Part shown: one piece after another, positions 36,155-44,515 of the stretch
How the letters are laid out: the number at the start of each line of letters is the position of its first letter
Numbering within the stretch: position 1 is the first letter of the stretch
NCBI GenBank assembly: GCA_913056365.1
Contig: CAJXLT010000004.1
Span: 203,247 to 267,246, forward strand
Direction of reading: 5' to 3'
Length of the DNA stretch: 64,000 nucleotides
Source of the DNA: an uncultured Paenibacillaceae bacterium
Lineage (GTDB): Bacteria; Bacillota; Bacilli; Paenibacillales; K13
Notes under the pieces: generated by a model
What the model was told of the DNA's origin: nothing
Seen by the model: only the letters and a program-made list of their open reading frames with translations
The model's database searches: none
Translations under genes and position numbers: made by a program

Positions 36155-36907
36155 ATGAATATAGTTGAAGTTGAAGGGTTAGACCTGTATTATTCTGAAT
36201 TTCATGCATTGAGAAATATTCATATGACGATGCGGTCCCATGAAGTTACCGCATTTATCGGACCTTCGGGCTGCGGGAAATCAACCTTCCTCCGCACTTT
36301 GAACCGAATGAATGATCTGATCAAGGGTGTGCGTATTACGGGGAAAGTGAAGATTAAGTCGCAGGATATTTACGAAAGCGGTATAAATCCTGAATTAATT
36401 CGCAAAGAAGTAGGCATGGTGTTCCAGCAGCCGAATCCATTCCCTAAGTCGATCTATGACAATATCGTATATGGTCCTAAGGTTCATGGCATTCGCAGCA
36501 AGAGTGACTTGGACGATATCGTGGAGCAAAGCTTGCACAAGGCTGCGTTATGGGATGAGGTGAAGGACCATCTCAAGAAGAATGCATTCGGGCTATCTGG
36601 TGGGCAGCAGCAGCGGCTGTGTATTGCACGCGCGCTGGCAGTTAATCCTGACATACTGCTCATGGATGAACCGACCTCGGCGTTGGACCCAATCTCAACG
36701 TTGAAGATCGAGGAGCTCATCCAAGATCTGAAGCAAAGCTACACGATCATTATTGTGACGCACAATATGCAGCAGGCAGCACGTGTATCTGATCAAACAG
36801 CTTTTTTCCTGAATGGTGAAGTGGTGGAGTTCGGCGATACGACGCAGCTCTTCTCCACGCCGACCGATCAGCGGACAGAGGATTACATTACTGGAAGATT
36901 CGGTTAA
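36155..36907 (+). CDS. pstB: phosphate ABC transporter ATP-binding protein PstB (first copy)
   Basis: A 250-residue ATPase with Walker [11 protein letters not shown]-loop [13 protein letters not shown], signature LSGGQQQRL, Walker [14 protein letters not shown] and the H-loop [12 protein letters not shown]. The PFPKS and ALDPIST motifs are typical of PstB. It is about 60-70% identical by eye to the second copy at 42616. It stands apart from pstSCA, with its own promoter region and terminator. AAGGGGAG lies eight bases before ATG 36155. Confidence 0.93.
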   Translation: MNIVEVEGLDLYYSEFHALRNIHMTMRSHEVTAFIGPSGCGKSTFLRTLNRMNDLIKGVRITGKVKIKSQDIYESGINPELIRKEVGMVFQQPNPFPKSIYDNIVYGPKVHGIRSKSDLDDIVEQSLHKAALWDEVKDHLKKNAFGLSGGQQQRLCIARALAVNPDILLMDEPTSALDPISTLKIEELIQDLKQSYTIIIVTHNMQQAARVSDQTAFFLNGEVVEFGDTTQLFSTPTDQRTEDYITGRFG

Positions 36908-36952
36908 GAGCTAATAGGCTAGGCTGTATCTGCATCAAATATATATTTACAA

Positions 36953-36978
36953 AACCGTTCATGTTGAACGGTTTTTTT
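36953..36978 (+). terminator. rho-independent terminator after pstB
   Basis: AACCGTTCA (36953-36961) and TGAACGGTT (36965-36973) form a 9-bp stem with a 3-base loop, followed by a T-run to 36978. Confidence 0.9.
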
Positions 36979-37160
36979 GTGGTTTTTTGCATAGCATATG
37001 TCCAATCGTGTAATTTGTACGATCTATCGTTACTACTTACCTGCTCGAAATCTACTACTTAACGCATGTTGAAATGGACTTGAGTAAGTAACAATATCCG
37101 GGACGGAAAGAGTAGCGGTAGGAGCGGAAAGAATGACAGCACCAGCAAGTTGAACTTGTC

Positions 37161-37345
37161 ACGGTCACGCGTGTCCGCTAGAGCGAAAAAATACACATTT
37201 TTGATTTTTAACGGTCGCCGATGTCCATTAGCGGAAAAAAATCGCCGTTTTGACCGGTCCATTCAACGCTTACGGTCATCCGTGACCGTTACATTGTCAA
37301 ACAACGCCTCATACGCCTTGTGACGGTCACCGATGTCCGTTAAAG
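37161..37345. repeat. four-copy dyad array, ACGGTCA-N4-TGACCGT type
   Basis: Copies start at 37161, 37211, 37272 and 37323 (spacings 50, 61 and 51 bp). The third copy, ACGGTCATCCGTGACCGT, is a perfect 7-bp dyad with a 4-bp centre; the others carry one to three changes. All but one are followed by TTAG, CTAG or TTAAAG. Confidence 0.7.
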
Positions 37346-37461
37346 TGATTCCCAATCGTCTCAGACGGTGGTAGCGGTATGATCAGCTAGGTCAGGGACA
37401 ATCGGCAATGGTCGAAGAGAGAAGCCAGACAGGTATAGAAAGTATCTAGGAAGCAAAACTT

Positions 37462-37478
37462 TTTACACAAAGTTTACA
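37462..37478 (+). promoter_or_regulatory. PhoP-box pair upstream of the chemoreceptor gene
   Basis: TTTACA at 37462 and 37473 lie exactly 11 bp apart, with CTCACG at 37481 as a weak further half. The chemoreceptor start is about 210 bp downstream. Confidence 0.5.
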
Positions 37479-37687
37479 AACTCACGAAGATCAGATGATA
37501 TTGGCTTGTTAAGCTAGGAGAACATGGGGCATATCGAATCATGCGGTATCATCGGAAAGTATGTCGAAATCGTGTCCACACATTTATGAGGAAGGAGAGA
37601 TCAAGCGACGTAATTCCTATATCCGGGCAACAATTGGGGTTGGCAGGTACATAGATAGATATCATTTCTTCGGATGGAGGGTGCAGA

Positions 37688-39442
37688 TTGATCACTACTG
37701 TATGGAAGCGAACACATCAAGTAAGACCGCAGGCGCTGTCTGTTAACGAGGAGCAGATGCGAACTTGGAGCCGTTCATTCAGCCGGCTAAGCTTGCGGAA
37801 CCGATTACTGATCTTATTCATCACCTTAATGGTACTCTCAACAGCAGCGGTAGGTATTAGCTCTTACATGAAAGCTCAGCAGACATTGGTACAAACAGTG
37901 GAGGATCGCTTAGAACGGGAAGCAGATGTCATGTCCTATGTCGTTCGCAATCTGAAGTTCGTCTACGTCAGTGATGAGCAATACTTCAGAAACCAGCTGG
38001 AAATGAGTATTCATGAACAGAAGCGTCAGTTGGAGAACAATGGCTTGGTTTCGACGTTTTACTCTGTTGTTAACGGCGTCGCAACACCGTTCGATGCTAG
38101 CAAGGACAGCACACTCCAATTGTCCGGTTCGATCTTGGATGCAATTAACAATGAAGGGGACAGAGTGTTCCACAGAAGCATACAAGGAGAGGACTATACG
38201 ATTGCAGTGAAGGCGATGCCGGAAATTGAGGGGAAATATGTGCTACTAGTGGAACGTGATTCGTATCTCGGTCCCATCTATCAAATTGCGCAATTCGTGC
38301 TGATTATTATTATTGGAAGTTTGGTAGTTTCGATATTGCTTATTCTCTGGTTCGTTCGAAGCTTGACCCATCCATTGACACAATTGAAGCAGATTATGGA
38401 AGGGGTCAGGGATGGGAACTTGACGCAACAAATTCAGGTGCGAACGAAGGTGCCCGAGATTGCTTCACTGAAAACTAGCTTCACTACGATGCTGGAACAA
38501 ATGCGTGCCGTTATTACTGAACTGAACGATACAACGAAGGACTTGAATGAGACTGGCGGCAAGCTGAGCGACACTTCAGATGAAGCATTATCCTACAGCA
38601 AACAGTTAATTGAATCGATTCAAGTGGTGAAGGACGGTGCTACTCAGACTGCAGAGGGCTCAGAGATGAGCTTGTCCCGCTTTCATGAAATGAAGGAGAA
38701 GCTAGCCTCTATTCTGCAAAGCATGGGTGACTTGTCTAACCGCTCTGCCGAAATGGATCATGCAGCCAAGCAAGGAGAGACGAGTGCAGCAAGTTTGATG
38801 AATACGATTCGTCAATATGAAACGGATTTCACGCACATGGTGAAGACGGTAGAAGAGGTGAAGGAGCACTCATCATCGATTGCCGGTCAAGTCGGGCTTA
38901 TTCAAGAGATTGCCAGCCGGACGAAGCTGCTTGCCTTGAATGCTTCAATAGAAGCTTCAAGGGCAGGCGAAGCGGGTAAGGGGTTCACTGTAGTCGCAAC
39001 TGAGATTCGCCAACTCGCGGAACAATCTAACAATGCAGCAGAAGTTATTACTAGATCGATTCGGAATATGGAGCATGTTACGCTTGGGGCCATGGAAGAA
39101 TTCCATCGCATGATTGAGAAGGTGGATCATCATTTGGGCATGGCTAATCAATCTAAGGACGCATTGGACAATCTGATGGCGAATATTGATACGGTGAGTA
39201 TGCGCTTGAAAGCCATGCAAGGAGAGCTGCAAGGATTGTATGGGACGCTACCAGTTCTGCAGGAGGTTATGATGAGATTTGCTTCCGTATCCCAGGAAAC
39301 ATCTGCAAGTGCGGAGCAAATGCTGTCACTGAGCTATGACCAGATGTCTCAGATGGAGCGTACCCACGAATCGGGACAGCAATTGACGCAATTGGCGATT
39401 TCACTTGGTACGAAGACGAAGCAATTTCGATTGAATGGATAG
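37688..39442 (+). CDS. methyl-accepting chemotaxis protein
   Basis: A 584-residue chemoreceptor. It has a membrane segment at about 38-60, an outside Cache-like sensing domain to about 195, a second membrane segment (about 197-220), HAMP to about 275, and a long cytoplasmic coiled-coil signalling domain. The CheA/CheW-contacting tip is [20 protein letters not shown], close to the usual sequence. TTG 37688 follows GGAGGG; ATG 24 codons later is an alternative. It lies between pstB and pstS, with PhoP-box hexamers upstream, suggesting expression under phosphate limitation. The ligand is unknown. Confidence 0.9.
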   Translation: MITTVWKRTHQVRPQALSVNEEQMRTWSRSFSRLSLRNRLLILFITLMVLSTAAVGISSYMKAQQTLVQTVEDRLEREADVMSYVVRNLKFVYVSDEQYFRNQLEMSIHEQKRQLENNGLVSTFYSVVNGVATPFDASKDSTLQLSGSILDAINNEGDRVFHRSIQGEDYTIAVKAMPEIEGKYVLLVERDSYLGPIYQIAQFVLIIIIGSLVVSILLILWFVRSLTHPLTQLKQIMEGVRDGNLTQQIQVRTKVPEIASLKTSFTTMLEQMRAVITELNDTTKDLNETGGKLSDTSDEALSYSKQLIESIQVVKDGATQTAEGSEMSLSRFHEMKEKLASILQSMGDLSNRSAEMDHAAKQGETSAASLMNTIRQYETDFTHMVKTVEEVKEHSSSIAGQVGLIQEIASRTKLLALNASIEASRAGEAGKGFTVVATEIRQLAEQSNNAAEVITRSIRNMEHVTLGAMEEFHRMIEKVDHHLGMANQSKDALDNLMANIDTVSMRLKAMQGELQGLYGTLPVLQEVMMRFASVSQETSASAEQMLSLSYDQMSQMERTHESGQQLTQLAISLGTKTKQFRLNG

Positions 39443-39487
39443 ATGTGCTGTAGGCAATTAAGCAACATTATAGCAAGCGGAGATAGA

Positions 39488-39536
39488 GTCACGGAAATTT
39501 TACATTCTGTTAACATTCTATTGATAGAGACATAAC
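39488..39536 (+). promoter_or_regulatory. PhoP-box array upstream of pstS
   Basis: TTTACA 39499, TTAACA 39510 and TTGATA 39521 lie 11 bp apart, with GTCACG in register at 39488. CATAAC at 39531-39536 is a possible -10. pstS starts about 65 bp downstream. Confidence 0.75.
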
Positions 39537-39599
39537 ACTGACAAAGTAAGATAAGAATCGTTAATAGAAATATAAATATCGAGGAGGAAATTGTACGTG

Positions 39600-40658
39600 A
39601 TGAAGAAGCTAGTGAAATCTACTGGGGTCGTTTTTCTAGTTGCTGTCATGATGGCTGTTGTCGTAGCTTGTGGAGGAGCGAATAACAGCGGTGGTAACAC
39701 AGCAGCGAACGAAGGTGCGCAGAACGCTGCTAACAACCAACAAGGAAATAATGGGTCTGCGAATGCAGAAGAGCCGGTGGATGAATCGTTGTCCGGTACA
39801 GTAATTATTGATGGTTCCGGAACTGTATATCCGCTTATGGCACGCATTGCAGAAGAGTATATGGCTACACAACAGCCAGATGTTAGTGTTCAGGTAGGTC
39901 GTGCAGGTTCATCTGCTGGTCTGAAGAAGTTCATTCCAGGCGAGCTTGACTTCGCGGATGCTTCCCGTCCTATCAAGGACGAAGAGGTTGCACAGCTAGA
40001 AGAGAACGGACTGACTATGGGTGAGGACGTAATGGAAATTAAACTCGCTTATGACGGATTGACTATGGTCATTAACAAAGAGAACGACTGGGCTACAGAA
40101 ATGACGCAAGAAGAGATCGTGAACATGTATTTGTCCGGTCAATATGCAGATGATGATGTTGTGCTATGGTCTGACATTCGGGAAGGCTGGCCGCAAGAAG
40201 AAATCAAATTCTTCGGTCCGAATGAAAACCACGGAACGTATGAGTTCTTCTACGAAGTCATTCTAGATGAACAGGATATGGTAACGACAGCTAATCTGCA
40301 GCAAGAGTACTCCACGTTAGTTGATCTGGTATCCAAGGACAAGAATGCAATTGCATTCTTCGGGTACGGTTATTATGTCAGCAACACAGATAAGCTAACT
40401 GCAGTGAAAGTAGACTTCGGCGCAGGTCCAGTTGAGCCGACGCTTGATACAATCGGTGAGGATCTCGATTATGCTGGCTTCACTCGTCCTGTATTCACAT
40501 ACTTGAATACACAATATGCACAAGAGAAGCCGGAAGTATTGGATTATGCTTACTATGTGCTGGAAGCTGCACCGCAATTCGCTGGTGAAACAGGTTTCGC
40601 TCCGATGCCGGATTCTGTGTTTGCAGAATACAAAACACAATTGGACGCATTGAAATAA
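39600..40658 (+). CDS. pstS: phosphate-binding lipoprotein PstS
   Basis: A 352-residue phosphate-binding protein of the PstSCAB importer. It carries a lipoprotein signal with MKKLVKS, a hydrophobic core and a VVAC lipobox near residue 22, then a low-complexity Asn/Gly/Ala linker. GSGTVYPL and GRAGSSAGLKKF supply phosphate-binding loops, followed by DFADASRPI. GAGGAGG precedes the start; GTG 39597 is an equally possible start. A PhoP-box array lies upstream and a stem-loop downstream, consistent with much higher expression than pstCA. Confidence 0.95.
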   Translation: MKKLVKSTGVVFLVAVMMAVVVACGGANNSGGNTAANEGAQNAANNQQGNNGSANAEEPVDESLSGTVIIDGSGTVYPLMARIAEEYMATQQPDVSVQVGRAGSSAGLKKFIPGELDFADASRPIKDEEVAQLEENGLTMGEDVMEIKLAYDGLTMVINKENDWATEMTQEEIVNMYLSGQYADDDVVLWSDIREGWPQEEIKFFGPNENHGTYEFFYEVILDEQDMVTTANLQQEYSTLVDLVSKDKNAIAFFGYGYYVSNTDKLTAVKVDFGAGPVEPTLDTIGEDLDYAGFTRPVFTYLNTQYAQEKPEVLDYAYYVLEAAPQFAGETGFAPMPDSVFAEYKTQLDALK

Positions 40659-40705
40659 GAACAAGCTAACCGGCATACCTTAAGGAGCAAGGTGTGAACG
40701 TGGCG

Positions 40706-40739
40706 AAAAGATGAGGGCAGGCAATGCTTTCATCTTTTT
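40706..40739 (+). terminator. partial terminator or stabilising hairpin between pstS and pstC
   Basis: AAAAGATGA (40706-40714) pairs with TCATCTTTT (40730-40738). Only a short T stretch follows and pstC lies 47 bp downstream. This layout commonly lowers pstCAB relative to pstS. Confidence 0.65.
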
Positions 40740-40785
40740 GCCTGTTACTCTGCAATGATTCTCAATAAAGAAGGCGGTCATTCCT

Positions 40786-41718
40786 TTGGCGAATAATAAC
40801 TTAGGTGTTAAGGAGCAGATTCAACAAAATTTGCAAAAGAGAAACAAGCGACTGATGGAGAAGGCGGTACCGCTTCTGTTGTTTACAGCAGCATTTATTT
40901 CCGTGCTTACGACCATCGGCATCGTGCTGACATTAGTATTTGACACCTTTCAGTTTTTCAGAAAGGTTCCTTTCTGGGAATTTTTCACTAGTACGGACTT
41001 ATCTCCACTAGGCAAGGATCCATCCTTCGGGATTTTACCCTTGATTAACGGTACGATTATCTCCTCTTTGATAGCAATGTGTGTCGCGATCCCAATCGGT
41101 TTAACTTCGGCGATATACTTGAGTGAATATGCGACAGATCGGGTTCGAAAGCTTGTGAAGCCGATGATGGAAGTGCTGGCTGGTATTCCGACGATTGTGT
41201 ACGGATTTTTTGCCTATTCCTTCGTCACACCGATATTGACTTATATTATTCCTGACTTGGGTGCAAAAAATGTGCTTAGCCCCGGTATTGTAATGGGGAT
41301 TATGATTATTCCATTGGTAGCATCGCTCTCTGAGGATGCAATGAGCTCGGTGCCTAATTCGATGCGTGAAGGCGCATTGGCATTAGGCGCAACGCGGTTC
41401 GAGGTTACGCTGAAGGTCATTATTCCTGCTGCAATCTCGGGAATTATTGCCTCCTTCGTACTTGCCGTGTCTAGGGCGATAGGCGAAACGATGATTGTGA
41501 CGATTGCAAGTGGCAGTTCGAAGAACTTCACTTTTGATATAACGGAGTCTATGCAGACGATGACAGCGTATATTGTTGAATTCACCAGCGGTGACGCAGG
41601 CAGCGGTACGGTAGGCTATTACAGCTTGTATGCGGTTGGATTCACGCTGTTCTTCTTCACGCTCATTATGAATTTGATCGCACAGTATATCTCTCGCAAG
41701 TTTAGGGAGGCTTATTAA
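40786..41718 (+). CDS. pstC: phosphate ABC transporter permease PstC
   Basis: A 310-residue inner-membrane permease with six membrane segments. SLIAMCVAIPIGLTSAIYLSE (in part) and the ATPase-contact loop EGALALGATRFEVTLKVIIP (in part) mark the BPD-type transporter fold. TTG 40786 with GAAGGCGG upstream is used. It is followed after one base by pstA. Confidence 0.94.
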   Translation: MANNNLGVKEQIQQNLQKRNKRLMEKAVPLLLFTAAFISVLTTIGIVLTLVFDTFQFFRKVPFWEFFTSTDLSPLGKDPSFGILPLINGTIISSLIAMCVAIPIGLTSAIYLSEYATDRVRKLVKPMMEVLAGIPTIVYGFFAYSFVTPILTYIIPDLGAKNVLSPGIVMGIMIIPLVASLSEDAMSSVPNSMREGALALGATRFEVTLKVIIPAAISGIIASFVLAVSRAIGETMIVTIASGSSKNFTFDITESMQTMTAYIVEFTSGDAGSGTVGYYSLYAVGFTLFFFTLIMNLIAQYISRKFREAY

Positions 41719-41719
41719 T

Positions 41720-42598
41720 TTGAAACAGAACACAGATCAGATGAACAGAATGAAACAGCGATTGCTCTTGAATAATCTGATGAAGCATTCTTTCTTGTTC
41801 TTGACGCTCATTGCCTTGGCAGTGCTAGTGATCTTGATTGTGCAAGTATTCACACAAGGGATCGGCTGGCTGGACTGGAACTTCCTTACGAGCAAGCTGT
41901 CGCTGAATCCGGATCGTGCCGGTATACTGGGTGTCATTGTCGGTACCATTCTACTGATGGTCGTTGTCGGACCTGTGACGATGCTGCTCGGTATCTGTAC
42001 GGCTATTTACTTGGAGGAATACGCGAAGAAGGGCAGGGTGCATTCGTTCATCCAAACGAATATTTCGAACTTGGCTGGTGTTCCTTCTGTTATATTCGGC
42101 TTACTCGGCCTGACGGTGTTCTCTCGCATGTTCAATCTGGGATCGAGTATTGTTGCTGGGGGCTTGACGATGTCGCTGCTCGTGCTGCCGATCGTCGTCG
42201 TTGCCAGTCAGGAAGCGATTCGCGCAGTGCCGCAGTTTTTAAGAGAAGCGTCGTATGGGATGGGAGCTACGAAGTGGCAGACGATACGCCGGATTGTTCT
42301 GCCTGCTTCCTTACCCGGAATTCTAACAGGGATGATTCTGTCACTCTCCCGTGCAATAGGTGAGACTGCGCCACTCGTCGTGCTTGGTATTCCGGTGTTA
42401 ATTATGCCGGTACCTGACAGTCTGATGGATGACTTCACAGCGCTGCCGATCCAGATCTATTATTGGACGCTCGATGCCGTTCTGACAGCTGAGTATGCCA
42501 ACTTGGCAGCGGCGACGATTATCGTCCTGTTGATTGTGTTGTTCATTATGAACTCAGCTGCAATCTTCATTCGTAACAAGTTTCAGAAACGATATTAG
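41720..42598 (+). CDS. pstA: phosphate ABC transporter permease PstA
   Basis: A 292-residue permease with six membrane segments and the contact loop [21 protein letters not shown] (in part). [11 protein letters not shown] and [12 protein letters not shown] are typical of PstA. TTG 41720 is preceded by AGGGAGG with nine bases of spacing; it lies one base after pstC. Confidence 0.94.
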   Translation: MKQNTDQMNRMKQRLLLNNLMKHSFLFLTLIALAVLVILIVQVFTQGIGWLDWNFLTSKLSLNPDRAGILGVIVGTILLMVVVGPVTMLLGICTAIYLEEYAKKGRVHSFIQTNISNLAGVPSVIFGLLGLTVFSRMFNLGSSIVAGGLTMSLLVLPIVVVASQEAIRAVPQFLREASYGMGATKWQTIRRIVLPASLPGILTGMILSLSRAIGETAPLVVLGIPVLIMPVPDSLMDDFTALPIQIYYWTLDAVLTAEYANLAAATIIVLLIVLFIMNSAAIFIRNKFQKRY

Positions 42599-42615
42599 GA
42601 AGGAAGGGTTGTCCA

Positions 42616-43422
42616 ATGATCCAGCTCATGGAGAAGGAAGACGCTGCGACGGCAGCAGATCAGAGGAACGAGATCGTCCTCGATACGAGAGAGTTGAACT
42701 TGTGGTATGGCCCAGAGCAAGCATTGAAGAACATTGCTCTGCAGATGAGCGAGAAGCAGGTTACTGCGATTATCGGTCCGTCCGGCTGCGGCAAGTCGAC
42801 GTATATCAAGTCGTTGAATCGTATGGTGGAGATGAATCCACTCGTGCGGATCACGGGTCAGGTCATGTTCAAGAAGCGCAATATCTTCCATAAGAACTAC
42901 AGCGTCGAGGAATTGAGGACACAAGTGGGCATGGTGTTCCAGAAGCCGAACCCGTTCCCGAAGAGCATATATGAGAACGTAGCTTACGGTCCGAGAATTC
43001 ACGGTATTCGCAAGAAGAAGCTGCTTGACGAAATCGTGGAGAAGAGTCTGCGCGATGCTGCGCTGTGGGATGAAGTGAAGGATCGACTGAATGAGAATGC
43101 ATACGGCTTGTCGGGTGGCCAGCAGCAACGACTCTGTATCGCCAGAACATTGTCCATCGAACCGGAAGTCATCCTCATGGATGAGCCGACTTCGGCGTTG
43201 GACCCGATCTCGACATTGAAGATTGAGGAGCTCGTCCAGGAATTGAAGCAGGATTATACGATTGTTATCGTCACGCACAACATGCAGCAGGCTGCACGGG
43301 TGTCCGACCAGACAGCGTTCTTCTTGAATGGGGAAGTCGTGGAATTCAACGACACGGTCACATTGTTCTCTAATCCGAACGATCAGCGCACAGAGGATTA
43401 TATTACCGGGAGATTCGGATAA
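42616..43422 (+). CDS. pstB: phosphate ABC transporter ATP-binding protein PstB (second copy)
   Basis: A 268-residue ATPase in the pst operon, with Walker [32 protein letters not shown] and Walker [14 protein letters not shown]. It has an N-terminal extension of about 15 residues absent from the first copy. The C terminus ITGRFG is shared with the first copy. AGGAAGG lies before ATG 42616. It is 17 bp after pstA and directly before phoU, so this copy is the one dedicated to PstCA. Confidence 0.95.
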   Translation: MIQLMEKEDAATAADQRNEIVLDTRELNLWYGPEQALKNIALQMSEKQVTAIIGPSGCGKSTYIKSLNRMVEMNPLVRITGQVMFKKRNIFHKNYSVEELRTQVGMVFQKPNPFPKSIYENVAYGPRIHGIRKKKLLDEIVEKSLRDAALWDEVKDRLNENAYGLSGGQQQRLCIARTLSIEPEVILMDEPTSALDPISTLKIEELVQELKQDYTIVIVTHNMQQAARVSDQTAFFLNGEVVEFNDTVTLFSNPNDQRTEDYITGRFG

Positions 43423-43452
43423 TACAGGAAATCGAAAGGGGTAGGAAAGCGA

Positions 43453-44112
43453 GTGCCTACAAACCGCCAACAGTTTGATGATCAGCTAAATACGTTGCGC
43501 AGTGCGCTTGTTGAAATGGGGCGCAAGGTGGAAGAAGCGATCTTGAATTCCGTCAAGGCGCTGAAGGAGACGGATCTTGATCTCGCTCAGCAAATTGTAG
43601 ATCAGGATGTCGAAGTGAATCAGATCGAAGAGAAAATCGATGAGATCGGCACGACGTTGATTGCCACGCAGCAACCGGTTGCCAAGGACTTGCGGCGCAT
43701 TCTGACTGCCTTCAAGATGGCGAGTGACTTGGAGAGAATGGGGGATCTCGCGGTAGATATCTCGAAGGTCGTCATGCGCATTGGTAATGATGCGTTAATC
43801 AAGCCGCTTGTCGATATCCCGCGCATGGCAGAAATCGTTCAGCTGATGATCGCGGAATCGATTCAAGCTTATATGGAGGAGAATGTGGATCTCGCATACA
43901 AGATGGCGAAGATGGACGATGAGGTTGACCATCTGTACAGTCAAATTTTGCGCGAGCTGTTCGTCTTCATGGTAGATAATCCGAAGACAGTCAACCAGTC
44001 GCTGCTGCTCTGCTTCGTCAGCCGCTATATGGAACGGATGGCTGATCATGCTACGAATATCGGCGAGAGCGTCGTCTATCTAGTAAGGGGACATCGACCG
44101 GATCTGAATTAG
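43453..44112 (+). CDS. phoU: phosphate transport regulator PhoU
   Basis: A 219-residue helical protein made of two PhoU repeats; each carries a metal-binding E/D pattern (LERMGDLAVDISK in the first, MERMADHATNIGE in the second). PhoU links Pst transport activity to PhoR signalling and limits phosphate uptake. GTG 43453 is used. It is the last gene of the pst operon; no clear terminator follows. Confidence 0.95.
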   Translation: MPTNRQQFDDQLNTLRSALVEMGRKVEEAILNSVKALKETDLDLAQQIVDQDVEVNQIEEKIDEIGTTLIATQQPVAKDLRRILTAFKMASDLERMGDLAVDISKVVMRIGNDALIKPLVDIPRMAEIVQLMIAESIQAYMEENVDLAYKMAKMDDEVDHLYSQILRELFVFMVDNPKTVNQSLLLCFVSRYMERMADHATNIGESVVYLVRGHRPDLN

Positions 44113-44515
44113 TAGAACGAAACAACTCTGGATTACGGAAAGAATTGGTCTTATGGAAGCGAAATACGGATTGCGCTCGGGAATAGTGGAAGTTATCGGT
44201 CTTAACTACGTGTCATGAGTAAAGATGCTTGTGTGAGGCCGGTGATAGGACCAAGAATTTCCCTTAACGACGCATTACCTCGTATTTTGTCTTTATAAGA
44301 CCATTTTGTTCTTTTAAATCATCTGCCTGTGCTACTGCTTACCCCGATCCGATTACGATATAGGTGGTTATCATCATTCGACGAATTTCGCTATTTTTAC
44401 ACAAATTTAATAGAAAGCTGTACATCCGTTGACACAGACTTGCTATGCTGTTGAGACAGAAAGCGGATTGCTAATCCACGCGAGGGACGCAAGCAGGTTG
44501 AAGGAGAGGAATCAT
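44113..44515. other. 403-bp gap, no gene seen
   Basis: The gap contains TTACGGAAAG at 44133 and a possible PhoP-like pair TTTACA (44396) and TTAATA (44407) at 11 bp. Nothing else is convincing. Confidence 0.5.

Larger units (their letters stand above)
36908..37687. other. 780-bp gap with terminator, dyad array and PhoP box
   Basis: The gap contains the pstB terminator (36953-36978), four ACGGTCA-type dyads (37161-37340) and two PhoP-box hexamers (37462-37478). A short open frame at 37561-37746 has no ribosome site and overlaps the next gene; it is not called. Confidence 0.6.

Noticed and set aside
37561..37746. Small ORF of 61 codons before the chemoreceptor
   Set aside because: It has no proper ribosome site and overlaps the chemoreceptor start. 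It could be a leader peptide, but nothing supports that.
42595..43470. Open frame of 291 codons antisense to pstB
   Set aside because: The sense strand encodes intact PstB motifs; the antisense protein has no motif and no ribosome site.
44396..44412. PhoP-box-like pair before the EAL gene
   Set aside because: TTTACA and TTAATA are 11 bp apart, but the second is poor and no third hexamer is in register. Too weak to call.
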